From: Bacillota bacterium
GTDB taxonomy: Bacteria; Bacillota; Clostridia; Oscillospirales; Ruminococcaceae
Length of the DNA: 64,000 nt
Assembly: GCA_023460035.1 (NCBI GenBank)
Contig: JAEWRN010000002.1
Span: forward strand, 1-64,000
Direction: 5' to 3'
Positions 17,573 through 25,229 of the stretch are shown in pieces; the stretch's first letter is position 1; every line of letters begins with the position of its first letter. The translations under genes and the position numbers were made by a program. A model generated the notes under the pieces. It saw only the letters and a program-made list of their open reading frames with translations. It searched no databases and was not told where the DNA came from.

Positions 17573-17724
17573 CCGGTGTTTTGTTTGGGTTATTGGGTTG
17601 TTCCCTTTTGTTTTAAGCATGCGCGCTGCGCCTGCCGGGTTTGCCTTTTTGGGGCCCCTGCCCGCTGCCCCCTTTTGCCGGAGGATACACTGCCTGTTAT
17701 AAACATCTTTTATACGGGGCGTTT

Positions 17725-18069
17725 TTAGGTTATCCGGTGGCCCGTGCCCCATCCACACATTTGGTTCAGCACCGGTATCAGCGACTTGCCTCTCCCTGAA
17801 AGGGAATATTCCACCTTGGGGGGTATTTGCGGGTACTCTGTGCGGATGACCAACTGGTCTGCTTCCATTTCTTTCAGCGTATTGCTCAGCGTTTTATAGG
17901 TAATTGTCCCAATGCAGCGCTTCAACTCGTTAAACCGTATCACCGGTTTATATTCAGAAAGCCAGTACAGGATTATCATTTTATATTTACCACCAATTAC
18001 CGACAGCGTATAACCAAACCCGGTATCCTTTATGTCTACTCCTGTCGGGCTGCATTCTTCAATTGCCAT
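17725..18069 (-). CDS. HxlR family winged-helix regulator
   Basis: 114 residues. The text YTLSVIGGKYKMIILYWLSEYKPVIRFNELKRCIGTITYKTLSNTLKEMEADQLV is a full HxlR DNA-binding domain, including the GGKW/Y-type first helix. The ATG at 18069 follows GGGAGAG by 6-7 bases; a TTG five codons earlier is less likely. One cysteine near the N-terminus (EECS) is placed where redox-sensing HxlR proteins such as YodB carry theirs. Divergent from an acetyltransferase/reductase pair that it presumably represses. Confidence 0.88.
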   Translation of the reverse strand: MAIEECSPTGVDIKDTGFGYTLSVIGGKYKMIILYWLSEYKPVIRFNELKRCIGTITYKTLSNTLKEMEADQLVIRTEYPQIPPKVEYSLSGRGKSLIPVLNQMCGWGTGHRIT

Positions 18070-18102
18070 CTTACACTCTCCCAAAGTATAGTATCAGTCT
18101 TA

Positions 18103-18141
18103 CAAGTGCGTACTTGACTAATTATAGATATACGGTATTCT
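18103..18141 (+). promoter_or_regulatory. Promoter with HxlR-type operator
   Basis: TTGACT (18114-18119) and TATTCT (18136-18141) with a 16-bp spacer form the promoter of the acetyltransferase-reductase pair. The inverted repeat CAAGTGCGTACTTG (18103-18116) overlaps the -35 and sits in the short divergent gap, an ideal site for the HxlR protein to block transcription. Confidence 0.6.
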
Positions 18142-18172
18142 TGTTTCAGTGTCAACGAAAAGGAGTATAAAA

Positions 18173-18784
18173 ATGACGGAAAAACAAAAAATGCTGGCGG
18201 GCCGCCTGTACACCGCAGATGACAGCGAACTGGTACAGCTGCGCCAGGCTGCCAAAAAGCTGACCCGGCTGTTTAACCAAACCACAGAGGACGAACCCGA
18301 AAAAAGAATTGCCTGCCTGAAAGAGCTGTTCGGTGCTACCGGCAAAACCCTATGGGTAGAGCCGACCTTTCACTGCGATTATGGGTGTAATATCACTGTG
18401 GGCGAAAATTTTTATGCTAATTATGACTGCATTATCCTTGATGTCTGCCCCGTGACGATTGGTGCCAATGTCTTTTTTGCGCCGCGCGTTTGTATTTATA
18501 CCGCCGCACACCCAATTGATGCCGACGTGCGGGCAAGCGGGCTTGAATACGGCAAGCCCGTCACCATTGGCGACAATGTGTGGGTATGCGGGGGTGTGGT
18601 CATTAACCCCGGTGTCACCATTGGCAGCAATGTCGTCATTGGGTCCGGTGCGGTGGTGACAAAGGACATCCCCAGCGGGGTAATTGCCGCCGGGAACCCC
18701 TGCAGGGTGTTGCGCCCCATTACGCAGGCAGACGCCGCCTACTGGGCCCAAAAACAAAAAGAATATTTAAGTGAGGCATTTTAA
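18173..18784 (+). CDS. Sugar O-acetyltransferase, maltose acetyltransferase-like
   Basis: 203 residues. N-terminal Mac domain (KMLAGRLYTADDSELVQLR) followed by left-handed beta-helix hexapeptide repeats (VTIGANVFFAP, VTIGDNVWVCGGVVINPGVTIGSNVVIGSGAVVTKDIPSG) with the catalytic His in TAAHPID. Acetyl-CoA donates to a sugar or related hydroxyl. The ATG at 18173 has AAAGGAG upstream; the earlier GTG overlaps the site. Its TAA overlaps the next ATG (TAATG), giving coupled translation with the reductase. Confidence 0.92.
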   Translation: MTEKQKMLAGRLYTADDSELVQLRQAAKKLTRLFNQTTEDEPEKRIACLKELFGATGKTLWVEPTFHCDYGCNITVGENFYANYDCIILDVCPVTIGANVFFAPRVCIYTAAHPIDADVRASGLEYGKPVTIGDNVWVCGGVVINPGVTIGSNVVIGSGAVVTKDIPSGVIAAGNPCRVLRPITQADAAYWAQKQKEYLSEAF

Positions 18785-19332
18785 TGAGCAAGAAAATTTT
18801 ATTGCTTACGGGCAGCCCGCGCCGGGGCGGCAACAGCGACCTGCTGGCAGACGCCTTTCGTAAGGGCGCACAAAACGCCGGCCACACCGTGGTGAAATAT
18901 GAAGCTGGCCTTAAAAGAATCACGGGGTGTAAAGCCTGCAACCGTTGTTATTCAAATGGCGAAGCCTGTGTTTTGGGGGACGATTTTAATACCCTTGCCC
19001 CATTGATGCAACAAAGTGAGCTTTTGGTACTTGCCACCCCTTTGTACTGGTTTAATTTCCCCGCACAGCTGAAAGCCGCGTTGGACAAAATGTACGCCTT
19101 GTTGGTTGGCGGCAGAGAAAGTGCAATTCGGGCAAGCATTTTGCTTGCCTGCGCAGAAACTGAAACAGAAGCCGATTTTGCCGGTCTGGTAAAAACTTAC
19201 GAGTTGATTGCTGGTTACCAGCACTGGGCAAATGCCGGGCAGCTGCTGGTACCCGGTGTTGTAGAAAAGGGTGATATTTTAAAAACCGACGCACTGAACC
19301 AGGCAGAGGCCCTTGGGTTTTCACTGAAATAG
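18784..19332 (+). CDS. Flavodoxin-like NAD(P)H-dependent FMN reductase
   Basis: 182 residues. KILLLTGSPRRGGNSDLLADAF is the FMN-phosphate loop of the NADPH-dependent FMN reductase/iron-sulfur flavoprotein class. GCKACNRCYSNGEACVLGDDF carries a CxxC-type cysteine set seen in this group. ATPLYWFNFPAQLKAALDKMY is the second flavin-contact segment. Co-transcribed with the acetyltransferase and probably under HxlR control, which fits a response to electrophiles or quinones. Actual substrate unknown. Confidence 0.9.
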   Translation: MSKKILLLTGSPRRGGNSDLLADAFRKGAQNAGHTVVKYEAGLKRITGCKACNRCYSNGEACVLGDDFNTLAPLMQQSELLVLATPLYWFNFPAQLKAALDKMYALLVGGRESAIRASILLACAETETEADFAGLVKTYELIAGYQHWANAGQLLVPGVVEKGDILKTDALNQAEALGFSLK

Positions 19333-19359
19333 TCCTTTTATGCTGTTTTGGGGCACCCA

Positions 19360-19411
19360 TTCAAGAGCAAGAGGCACAGCGGCGGCTGCCGCTGTGCCTC
19401 TTGCTCTTGAA
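19360..19411. repeat. Perfect 24-bp inverted repeat after the reductase gene
   Basis: Arms 19360-19383 and 19388-19411 are perfect complements around a GGCT loop, running from TTCAAGAGCAAG into GGCACAGCGGC. It lies 27 bases past the reductase stop. The T-run that follows is weak (GTTTTG), yet so stable a stem should end or protect the transcript. Its inner core matches the terminator at 17549-17572. Confidence 0.75.
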
Positions 19412-19481
19412 TGTTTTGTAGCCAAAAACAGGGCATAGCCCTGCGCGCCCGTGCTGCCGTACCTATTTATAACAGGGCGGC

Positions 19482-19712
19482 TTACACCTCTTTTTTAAAA
19501 TACTCAATCCCCATCAGCACCAGGCCAAGTGCGAACAGCAAAAAGGCGGCGAAAAGGGGCATCCCCATATGGTATTCTGCCACCGTCGTCCAAAAGCGGC
19601 CGGGCGGGGTGTCCCAGCTTAACACCAAATTGTTGCTTATAAAAAATAAAAGCCCCATTGCCCACAGTGTGCCAAGCAGGGATAAAAAACCGCCAATCAA
19701 TACCTTTTTCAT
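19482..19712 (-). CDS. Small two-helix membrane protein
   Basis: 76 residues with two hydrophobic segments (about 5-27 and 52-70) and a short charged tail, starting MKKVLIGGFLSLLGTLWAMG. AAGGGGA stands before the ATG. No family recognised. It is isolated between the inverted repeat and the MBL-fold gene on the minus strand. A short gene of this kind is credible because of the ribosome binding site and clean membrane topology. Confidence 0.65.
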   Translation of the reverse strand: MKKVLIGGFLSLLGTLWAMGLLFFISNNLVLSWDTPPGRFWTTVAEYHMGMPLFAAFLLFALGLVLMGIEYFKKEV

Positions 19713-19840
19713 TTCACTTCACTTCCCCTTTTATTCTTAAACTAAGGTGTCTCTGCTTTGCCTTTTTATTTCATGCTTTGCAATTGTATGTTATGGTTTG
19801 TCTTTTTACCGGCACGGTGCCACCCGGGCCCCGCCGCCCT

Positions 19841-20653
19841 TTATTCTGCGCCGCCTGTTTTGCACATGGTGCGAAACACCTCGCAATAGCGCAAAAAGCC
19901 CTCTTCGCCCACAATATAAATGTTGGGCAGGTAGGCAAGCCTTTTTTGGGCATAGGCAATGCGCTGCAAACCGCTGTCAATTGCCGTGTGGTTGCTAAGC
20001 GCCACCGTTACCCCGCGCCGCTTTGCCAGCGCGGTAAACCGCCGCAGCGATTGCAGGTATTGCGGCACCAGCGCCGCATCGCGCGGCGGGGTGGTGCCGC
20101 CCCAAAGCGCGGCTTTGTAGGTTTTGCCGTTTTCGGTCACATCAAACAGGTAGCTTAAACAGCCGGGCGTGTGCCCGGGGGTGCTGACGACCTCAATCTC
20201 TTTTTCGCCTAGCACAAGCCGCTCTCCATCCTGTAAGTAGTGGTCAATCTCGTAATCCTTCCACGTTTCGGGGCGGGCCGGCTTTGCAGGGCAATCGCGC
20301 CAAAAGCAGTCATCCACCTGCGAAAGGCAGGTTTCCACCCCGTACTGCCGCACCAGCCATTTACCGCAGCCGGTGTGGTCCACATGGCCGTGGGTCAGCA
20401 CCAGCTTTTTTAAATCGGCCGGGCGCCAGCCCACGTCCACAATCGCCGCGATGATGGCGTCAAACGCCTGCTTTGCGGGCCAGATGGCGTCGATGACGAT
20501 TAGCCCCGCCTGCGTGCGCAGCACAAAGCAGTTGGTCTCGCGCTGGGCCACAATCAGCAGGTCGTCAAAAATCAACGCATGGGTAAAAAAGGTCATATCC
20601 TCCATTGCGCGTATCGTCTCGCGGGTGACGGCGGGCAGGTTTGGTAAATTCAT
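19841..20653 (-). CDS. MBL-fold metallo-hydrolase
   Basis: 270 residues from the ATG at 20653. LVLTHGHVDHTG gives the HxHxDH metal site (His88, His90, Asp92, His93); STPGHTPGCLSY supplies the third metal histidine and SNHTAI the last. It is probably a binuclear zinc hydrolase of the broad glyoxalase-II-like group. The substrate cannot be assigned. The AGGAG site lies about 10 bases upstream and overlaps one arm of an upstream inverted repeat. No operon partner. Confidence 0.88.
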   Translation of the reverse strand: MNLPNLPAVTRETIRAMEDMTFFTHALIFDDLLIVAQRETNCFVLRTQAGLIVIDAIWPAKQAFDAIIAAIVDVGWRPADLKKLVLTHGHVDHTGCGKWLVRQYGVETCLSQVDDCFWRDCPAKPARPETWKDYEIDHYLQDGERLVLGEKEIEVVSTPGHTPGCLSYLFDVTENGKTYKAALWGGTTPPRDAALVPQYLQSLRRFTALAKRRGVTVALSNHTAIDSGLQRIAYAQKRLAYLPNIYIVGEEGFLRYCEVFRTMCKTGGAE

Positions 20654-20666
20654 TGATTCATTTCTC

Positions 20667-20700
20667 CTCTGTACAAAATTAATTTGTTGCTTGTACAGAG
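20667..20700 (-). promoter_or_regulatory. Inverted repeat at the leader of the MBL-fold gene
   Basis: CTCTGTACAA (20667-20676) and TTGTACAGAG (20691-20700) are perfect 10-bp arms with a 14-base AT-rich loop. On the minus strand the second arm runs into the AGAGGAG ribosome binding site. It could be a DNA operator or an RNA hairpin that limits translation. The rest of 20701-20904 shows no gene. Confidence 0.55.
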
Positions 20701-20904
20701 GCCGTGCGGTTTTTGGCGGGCATGGTATCACTCCCGGTCTATTGCCGTATAGTTTGCCGCGCTTTGGCGGCGCGGCCTTGTTTATCATACCACCCGGCAG
20801 GCCAAAAAGAAAGGCGGCCGGGTTGCCGTTTGGGCGGGTGCGCTTGCGGGGCGGCCTTTATCTGCCACGCGGCACGGCGGCGCGGCACCCTGCCCCCCTG
20901 CCAT

Positions 20905-20942
20905 ACAAAAGGCCCGCCGGGGCTTGCCGGCAGGCCTTTTGT
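20905..20942 (-). terminator. Terminator of the PadR-2TM operon
   Basis: Stem ACAAAAGGCC-GCCGG / CCGGC-GGCCTTTTGT with a short loop, followed on the minus strand by TTTTG. It lies about 57 bases past the stop codon of the six-repeat membrane protein. Confidence 0.7.
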
Positions 20943-20998
20943 GTCCACTTTATTCTATTTGCCCGCTTTGGGGCGCGGGCGGCAACGCCACACTTTGC

Positions 20999-21970
20999 TT
21001 ATTGCTGCGAAGCCTGTTTGCGCTTGCGGGGCTTGTACACAAAATAATAGATGGCAAGCGGCCACCACAGCAGGGCAAAAATGGGGTACACCGCCCAGAT
21101 GACCTGCGGGGTAGTGGCGAAGTCGAGCCAGATGAAAAAGGCCGCGCTAAGCCCTGCCCCGCACACCGCAAATGCCAAAGATTGCCCGCGCCCCGCAAAG
21201 GCGACGCCAAGCGGCCACCACAAAAGCGCATACGCCGTGCAAAGCGCCCACGGGAAGCCGGTAAAAAGAAACCCGTTTAACAGCACGTAGTACAAAATGC
21301 CCACCCCGGCCAGCACCGCAGCATAGGGTGCCTTGCACACCTTTTCACCAGCGAAAACACACACCGGCCATAAAATAAGCGGGTAAACCGTAAACAGTAC
21401 CCAAAGGGTGCCCGGCAGATGAATCAGGTTATCGGCGGCGCAAAAAGCAAAAATGTAAAGCGCGCCCAAAACTGAAAAAGCCTTTTGAGTTTTGGGGTTG
21501 CCCAAAAACACGCCGAGCGGCCACAGCGATGCCGCAAAAATGACATAGTGAAACCACAGGATACCCGGCGTGGTGATTTCATTTACGATGGCCGCAAAGC
21601 CGCTGAGCAAAAGAAACCCGATTACCGAAAACGGCTTTGCCCCCCTTGCCCCAAAAAACAGGGCAAGCGGCCACCACAGCACCGCAAAGGTGGGGTATAA
21701 AAACCACGGTGTGGCAGGGGTGGTCAGGTAATTGGTCAAAAAAAGCAGCGCGATAATCGCAAGGCTGCCCGCAACCGAAAGCGCTTTGGGCTTTGGGCCC
21801 AAAATTACGCCCATTGGCCACCACAGCACGGCAAAAATGGGGTAGATGGCCCACGGGAAGCGCGCGCCGCTGAACAGGTTAACCAGCGCGAAGAAAAGGA
21901 TGATCAGTGCGCTGCCCACCAGCGAAAAACTGGCCGCGTACCGGTGGTTGCTTGTTGTTTGCTTAGTCAT
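20999..21970 (-). CDS. Membrane protein with six tandem 2TM repeats
   Basis: 323 residues made of about six copies of a roughly 54-residue unit, each ending in a motif like PWFLYPTFAVLWWPLAL or a decayed form (LWFHYVIFAASLWPLGV, LWVLFTVYPLILWPVCV), ending with a basic tail RKRKQ. About twelve membrane segments are expected. The ATG at 21970 overlaps the upstream gene by 8 bases (ATGACTAA), with GGGAGG 9 bases before it. Two of the same units occur in the upstream HAAS protein. Function unknown; regulated with PadR. Confidence 0.8.
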   Translation of the reverse strand: MTKQTTSNHRYAASFSLVGSALIILFFALVNLFSGARFPWAIYPIFAVLWWPMGVILGPKPKALSVAGSLAIIALLFLTNYLTTPATPWFLYPTFAVLWWPLALFFGARGAKPFSVIGFLLLSGFAAIVNEITTPGILWFHYVIFAASLWPLGVFLGNPKTQKAFSVLGALYIFAFCAADNLIHLPGTLWVLFTVYPLILWPVCVFAGEKVCKAPYAAVLAGVGILYYVLLNGFLFTGFPWALCTAYALLWWPLGVAFAGRGQSLAFAVCGAGLSAAFFIWLDFATTPQVIWAVYPIFALLWWPLAIYYFVYKPRKRKQASQQ

Positions 21971-22559
21971 GGGTTTCATCCTCCCTGTTTTTTTGGCGCA
22001 GCCTGTAAAAATACACCGAGACCGGCCACCAGATGACGGCGAAGGCGGGGTAGACAAACCAGATGGTTTGGGGCGTGTAATACAGGTTCATAAACAACAC
22101 CAGCGCAATGATGAGGCCCGCCCCGGCCACCGAATACGGAAACGCCATTTTGCGCCCGGTTTTTTGCCGCTCCCACAGCGCAAACAGCGACAGCGGCCAC
22201 CACAAAATTGCAAACAGCGGGTAGACGAACCAGATGACGTTGGGCGCATAATAAAAATTGATAAAGACAAAAAACGCAGTCAGCAAAAGGCTGCCCCAAA
22301 TAGAAAAGGAAAACGAGAACCCCAAATTTTTGCTTTGGGCAAGCTGCGCGGTGTTTACCAGTTCCTCTTGAATTTCCTCAATATCGCCAATGTCCTCCAT
22401 TGCTTTTTGCTGCGCTTCTTCTTGGGTCATGCCCTGCGCGGTGAGGTCGGCCACCTTTTCATTGAGGTTTTGGCAGATCTCCTGCATGATTTCGGTTTTG
22501 CGGCTGCTGTCGGGGATGTCCCGAAAGAGTTTATTGATGTGCGTCTCAATGTTACTCAT
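21963..22559 (-). CDS. HAAS-domain membrane protein with two 2TM repeats
   Basis: 198 residues. Residues 1-70 form a charged helical HAAS/DUF1700-like ('permease prefix') domain (ETHINKLFRDIPDSSRKTEIMQEI), a domain typically encoded beside PadR regulators. Residues 80-190 hold two copies of the IWFVYPLFAILWWPLSL membrane unit. Its start overlaps the PadR stop (ATGA). It probably links the regulator or membrane stress to the six-repeat protein downstream; the mechanism is not known. Confidence 0.82.
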   Translation of the reverse strand: MSNIETHINKLFRDIPDSSRKTEIMQEICQNLNEKVADLTAQGMTQEEAQQKAMEDIGDIEEIQEELVNTAQLAQSKNLGFSFSFSIWGSLLLTAFFVFINFYYAPNVIWFVYPLFAILWWPLSLFALWERQKTGRKMAFPYSVAGAGLIIALVLFMNLYYTPQTIWFVYPAFAVIWWPVSVYFYRLRQKNREDETHD

Positions 22560-22885
22560 GCTTGGCCCTCCATAAAAATATCGATAATATTGCGCGCAGA
22601 ATACCAGTCGTCGATTTCTTGTTTCAGGTATTCCCTGCCGGCATCGGTGATGCTGTAATAGCGGCGCCGGCCCCCGTTGGACACGCTGCCAAGATAAGAC
22701 GTGATGTACGACTTTTTTTCGAGCCGCTGCACGACCGCATACAGTGTGGCCTCTTTAATTTGAAATTCGTCTTGGGTGCGGCTTGCAATTTCTTTCGATA
22801 TTTCATACCCATAGCGGTCTTTTTCAGAAATGAGCCGCAGAATAATTGCATCCAGGTGCCCCCGGATAATATCGCTGCTGATCAA
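22556..22885 (-). CDS. PadR family transcriptional regulator
   Basis: 109 residues. IIRGHLDAIILRLISEKDRYGYEISKEIASRT and ATLYAVVQRLEKKSYITSYLGSVSNGGRRRYYSITDAGREYL form a standard PadR winged helix with its C-terminal dimer helix shortened. First gene of a three-gene overlapping operon (ATGA with the HAAS gene). The promoter upstream carries a 30-bp palindrome over the start site, so the protein most likely represses its own operon. Confidence 0.92.
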   Translation of the reverse strand: MISSDIIRGHLDAIILRLISEKDRYGYEISKEIASRTQDEFQIKEATLYAVVQRLEKKSYITSYLGSVSNGGRRRYYSITDAGREYLKQEIDDWYSARNIIDIFMEGQA

Positions 22886-22927
22886 CGAAACACCTCCCCC
22901 GAACAGTTTTCTGGGTTTTGTATATTA

Positions 22928-22988
22928 CTCTGTCAAATAGAGCTCTATCTGACAGAGGTATCATAGCATAAACTATTCTATCTGTCAA
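22928..22988 (-). promoter_or_regulatory. PadR-operon promoter with 30-bp operator palindrome
   Basis: Minus strand: TTGACA (complement of 22983-22988), 17-bp spacer, TATGAT (complement of 22960-22965). Immediately downstream, arms CTCTGTCAAATAGAG (22928-22942) and CTCTATCTGACAGAG (22943-22957) form a 30-bp palindrome with one mismatched pair at the expected start of transcription. A further half-site TCTGTCAAA overlaps the -35. Confidence 0.8.
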
Positions 22989-23747
22989 AGTAATTTTTTA
23001 AAAATTTTTTGGGGCCTTTTGCGGCCCGCTGTTTCGCGCCAAAGCCACGCTTTGTAAAAGGGGTGCGGGGGCTTTGTGCTAAGCCCTCTTTTTGCCTATG
23101 CTGCAAATTGGGGTCGGTGCTGCCGCGGGGGCTATATGGCCGGGCCCCTGCCTTGTTTCTGTTTACAGTGGGTAGTATTGTGCCGGGCGGGGGGTAACTG
23201 GGGCTGCTTGTTGCACCCGTGGTTGCTTATGTTGTGTACAACCGGCCGCACTTGGTATCGCCGGCTGTGTCTGGTGCTGCCCGCGGTGCCCCGCGCGGGG
23301 GTACCAGTTGGGCCCTGTGCTGCCTGCTGTGTTTTGTGGTGCCGATGCTTTGTGCTGCCGGGTTGTACCCGGTATTGCCGGTTGTTCGCCGCGCAGGCGG
23401 GTATGCCCATTGTTGCCCTTTATGCCCGGTGGGCTACCCCTGCCCTTATGCCCCTGTACGGCCGTGCCCTGTCTTTACAGCTGTTCCCTGCACGGGCGGG
23501 CGCTGTGCAGGCTTTGTGAAATTCCGCTTTGTCTTTGTGAAATTCCGCTTTGTATTGTTTTAAGGGTTTATGCCATATTCTGTATTTCCCGTATCGCCGC
23601 CGCCCCTTGTGTGCTGCCCGCCCTAAAGCCGCTTGTGGCCCCTTGCACGCACGCCGCCCCGGGCTGTTTTATGCCGCCCCTGGCCGCCTGCTACATACAG
23701 CCGTCGCACAGTTTGCTTCCTTAAAAGCATAAAAATCGGGGTTTTAC
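22989..23747. other. Gene-free, A-poor intergenic region
   Basis: Several frames stay open because A is scarce on the plus strand and stop codons are therefore rare, but the translations are runs of Cys, Leu, Pro and Gly without domains, and no ribosome binding sites support them. I see no gene. It contains a 21-bp tandem duplication and ends at the dispersed repeat copy B. Confidence 0.55.
23512..23553. repeat. Perfect 21-bp tandem duplication
   Basis: CTTTGTGAAATTCCGCTTTG plus T occurs twice head to tail (23512-23532 and 23533-23553) with no differences, a recent slippage or duplication event in non-coding DNA. Confidence 0.85.
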
Positions 23748-23875
23748 TTGTATATTTCATATATTATATTACTGATTGTACATATAATTCGCATTTTGAC
23801 TGTTTTTCTTCGCTTTTTCTGCAATCCGGCTATTTGGGGCCGTGCGCAGGGTTATGCTGCCGGGCAACGCCAAAA
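23748..23875. repeat. Dispersed intergenic repeat, copy B
   Basis: Second copy of the element at 17426-17550, with the same order of blocks (TGTATATTTCATATA, ATTGTACATA, GTTTTTCTTCGC, CCGTGCGC, CTGCCGGGCA). It marks the left edge of the AT-rich island. Confidence 0.6.
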
Positions 23876-23967
23876 CCATGTTTTTATATCATTGCATGGC
23901 TCCCTTACAGGCTCCACACTAATTTTGGAAAATTTAAAAAATGTATACGTAAAGTTCTCAATAAAAT

Positions 23968-23998
23968 AAAAAATCGCCGACTGACATCGACGATTTTT
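23968..23998. terminator. Terminator after the 265-residue island protein
   Basis: Stem AAAATCG-CGA / TCG-CGATTTT with a CTGACA loop; T-runs occur on both strands, longer on the minus strand. It lies 75 bases past the stop of the minus-strand island gene. Confidence 0.7.
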
Positions 23999-24072
23999 GA
24001 ATGCACTAGTTATCTCTCTATCTTTTTCTCATCATTTGCTGGCAACTATATTCATACGCGTCTCACTTTGAC

Positions 24073-24870
24073 TTAACCAGAAGTGTCTTCTCTCGCCCCA
24101 AGGGCCTCTACCATATCGTTTCGGAGCGAGGTCTTTGCAAGAATATTTAATTCATCAAATGGCGCTACATTGCAGCCATCAAGATAATTTGCCACTCTTA
24201 TAGATGCTCTTGAGATATTGTTGACAGCCGATTCCATTTCTCTGTTATCCATACTTATATCCGCATTTACGTTTTGCTTATACCCATTATTATATATAAC
24301 TTTTCGCTTATAGGTTTCATGCCGATTAAGTTGTGGCCAAAAATATGATACGTTTACCGTTACTTGAGGAAAAGTTCTTGTGCACATATTTTCGCCTGAA
24401 AACGCGATGAAACCTTGAACTGTTTCTTTGGGATATAATTCAAATGTAGAAGCAAATAAATCATCGAGCTTCAATTCACAATTTTCACCGTTATTCTCAA
24501 TAGACTCAACAGAAATTTTTATTTCTTTAGCCGCATTTTCTCCAGTGTTTTCAATAGTTAAAAACAAAAGACCCTTTACTGAAATTAAACTCATACTAAA
24601 TGCTGGTGCCATACTTTCAAGATGCTGTTTATTTATTTGCTGATTTTGCCAAAGAGCTAATGCTCCCAGGGAGACTGTACCAATAAAGGCTTCAAATCCT
24701 GCAATATATGCAAGTACATCCCCGGCAGACCATTCAGCCGTCAATAAACTAACACTACTATCAAACTTAAAAAGAATATGGACTAAAAAAAGAGGCATGC
24801 CAAAAAGAAGAAAAACTAGAACCCCAAAGGCAACCTTGTGCTTTTTTACCCATGTAAAAACTTTTTCCAT
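24073..24870 (-). CDS. Uncharacterised two-helix membrane protein of the AT-rich island
   Basis: 265 residues. Hydrophobic segments at about 12-34 and 48-73, a short coiled stretch (WQNQQINKQHLESM), then a beta-rich soluble domain (FLTIENTGENAAKEIKISVES) that reads like an Ig-like or receptor-type fold, and a helical tail. GGGGAGG precedes the ATG. Codon use is far more AT-rich than the neighbours, a sign of transfer. I do not recognise the family. Divergently placed against the SatD-DUF3307 pair across about 410 bp. Confidence 0.7.
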   Translation of the reverse strand: MEKVFTWVKKHKVAFGVLVFLLFGMPLFLVHILFKFDSSVSLLTAEWSAGDVLAYIAGFEAFIGTVSLGALALWQNQQINKQHLESMAPAFSMSLISVKGLLFLTIENTGENAAKEIKISVESIENNGENCELKLDDLFASTFELYPKETVQGFIAFSGENMCTRTFPQVTVNVSYFWPQLNRHETYKRKVIYNNGYKQNVNADISMDNREMESAVNNISRASIRVANYLDGCNVAPFDELNILAKTSLRNDMVEALGAREDTSG

Positions 24871-24899
24871 GGTTTTTTCCTCCCCTGTTCTATGCTGTG

Positions 24900-24928
24900 A
24901 TTATATTATATCAATAATTCAAAGTAAA
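24900..24928 (-). promoter_or_regulatory. Promoter of the 265-residue membrane protein
   Basis: Minus strand TTTACT (complement of 24923-24928), 17-bp spacer, TATAAT (complement of 24900-24905), about 25 bases ahead of the ATG. Confidence 0.6.
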
Positions 24929-24931
24929 ACA

Positions 24932-24962
24932 AAACAGCTTTGGCAAATTGCCAAAGCTGTTT
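24932..24962 (-). terminator. Perfect inverted repeat, probable terminator
   Basis: AAACAGCTTTGGCAA / TTGCCAAAGCTGTTT arms (15 bp) around one A. A T-rich tail (TTGTTTTAC) follows on the minus strand. It stands directly upstream of the island membrane-gene promoter, as if insulating it from minus-strand transcription entering from 25 kb. No gene is visible in 24963-25116 that it would serve. Confidence 0.6.
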
Positions 24963-25116
24963 ATTGGTGCGAGTGTTCTTACGGCATTTATTTAAAAAAC
25001 TAATAATATCAAGGGTTGCATAGCAATCGAAGAGCAGTATTTACATTAAAAATCAAAGAATTAGTGGCGCTTTAATGGGCATTCCACTGTTGGAGTGTCC
25101 ATTGTTAAGTAAGAAT
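24963..25116. other. AT-rich gap within the island
   Basis: No gene recognised. A tiny minus-strand frame starting at an ATG near 25104 (about 13 codons, MDTPTVECPLKRH) lacks a ribosome binding site and is not called. Confidence 0.4.
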
Positions 25117-25229
25117 ATAAAATATGCGCTTTAACGCGCATATTTTATAATAAGTCCCAATTTTGCGCATAATATAATAAAACATCACTAATTACGCATA
25201 ACAACAAAATATATCCTTATAAGCGCATA
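25117..25229 (+). repeat. Operator-like array with 29-bp period upstream of satD
   Basis: The heptamer GCGCATA (third copy ACGCATA) starts at 25136, 25165, 25194 and 25223, exactly 29 bp apart each time, with AT-rich and otherwise dissimilar spacers. The first copy is also the right arm of a perfect 13-bp inverted repeat, ATAAAATATGCGC (25117-25129) and GCGCATATTTTAT (25136-25148). The array runs up to the satD promoter and looks like a multi-site binding region for a regulator, or an iteron set. It is too degenerate for a CRISPR array. Confidence 0.7.

Noticed and set aside
23009..23724. Overlapping plus-strand frames in the A-poor region
   Set aside because: Open only because A is rare; no domains, starts or ribosome binding sites.
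24963..25110. Small minus-strand peptide near 25104
   Set aside because: About 13 codons, no ribosome binding site, no similarity that I recognise.
25136..25229. CRISPR array suggested by the 29-bp period
   Set aside because: The shared part is only seven bases, there are four copies and no cas genes; an operator array fits better.
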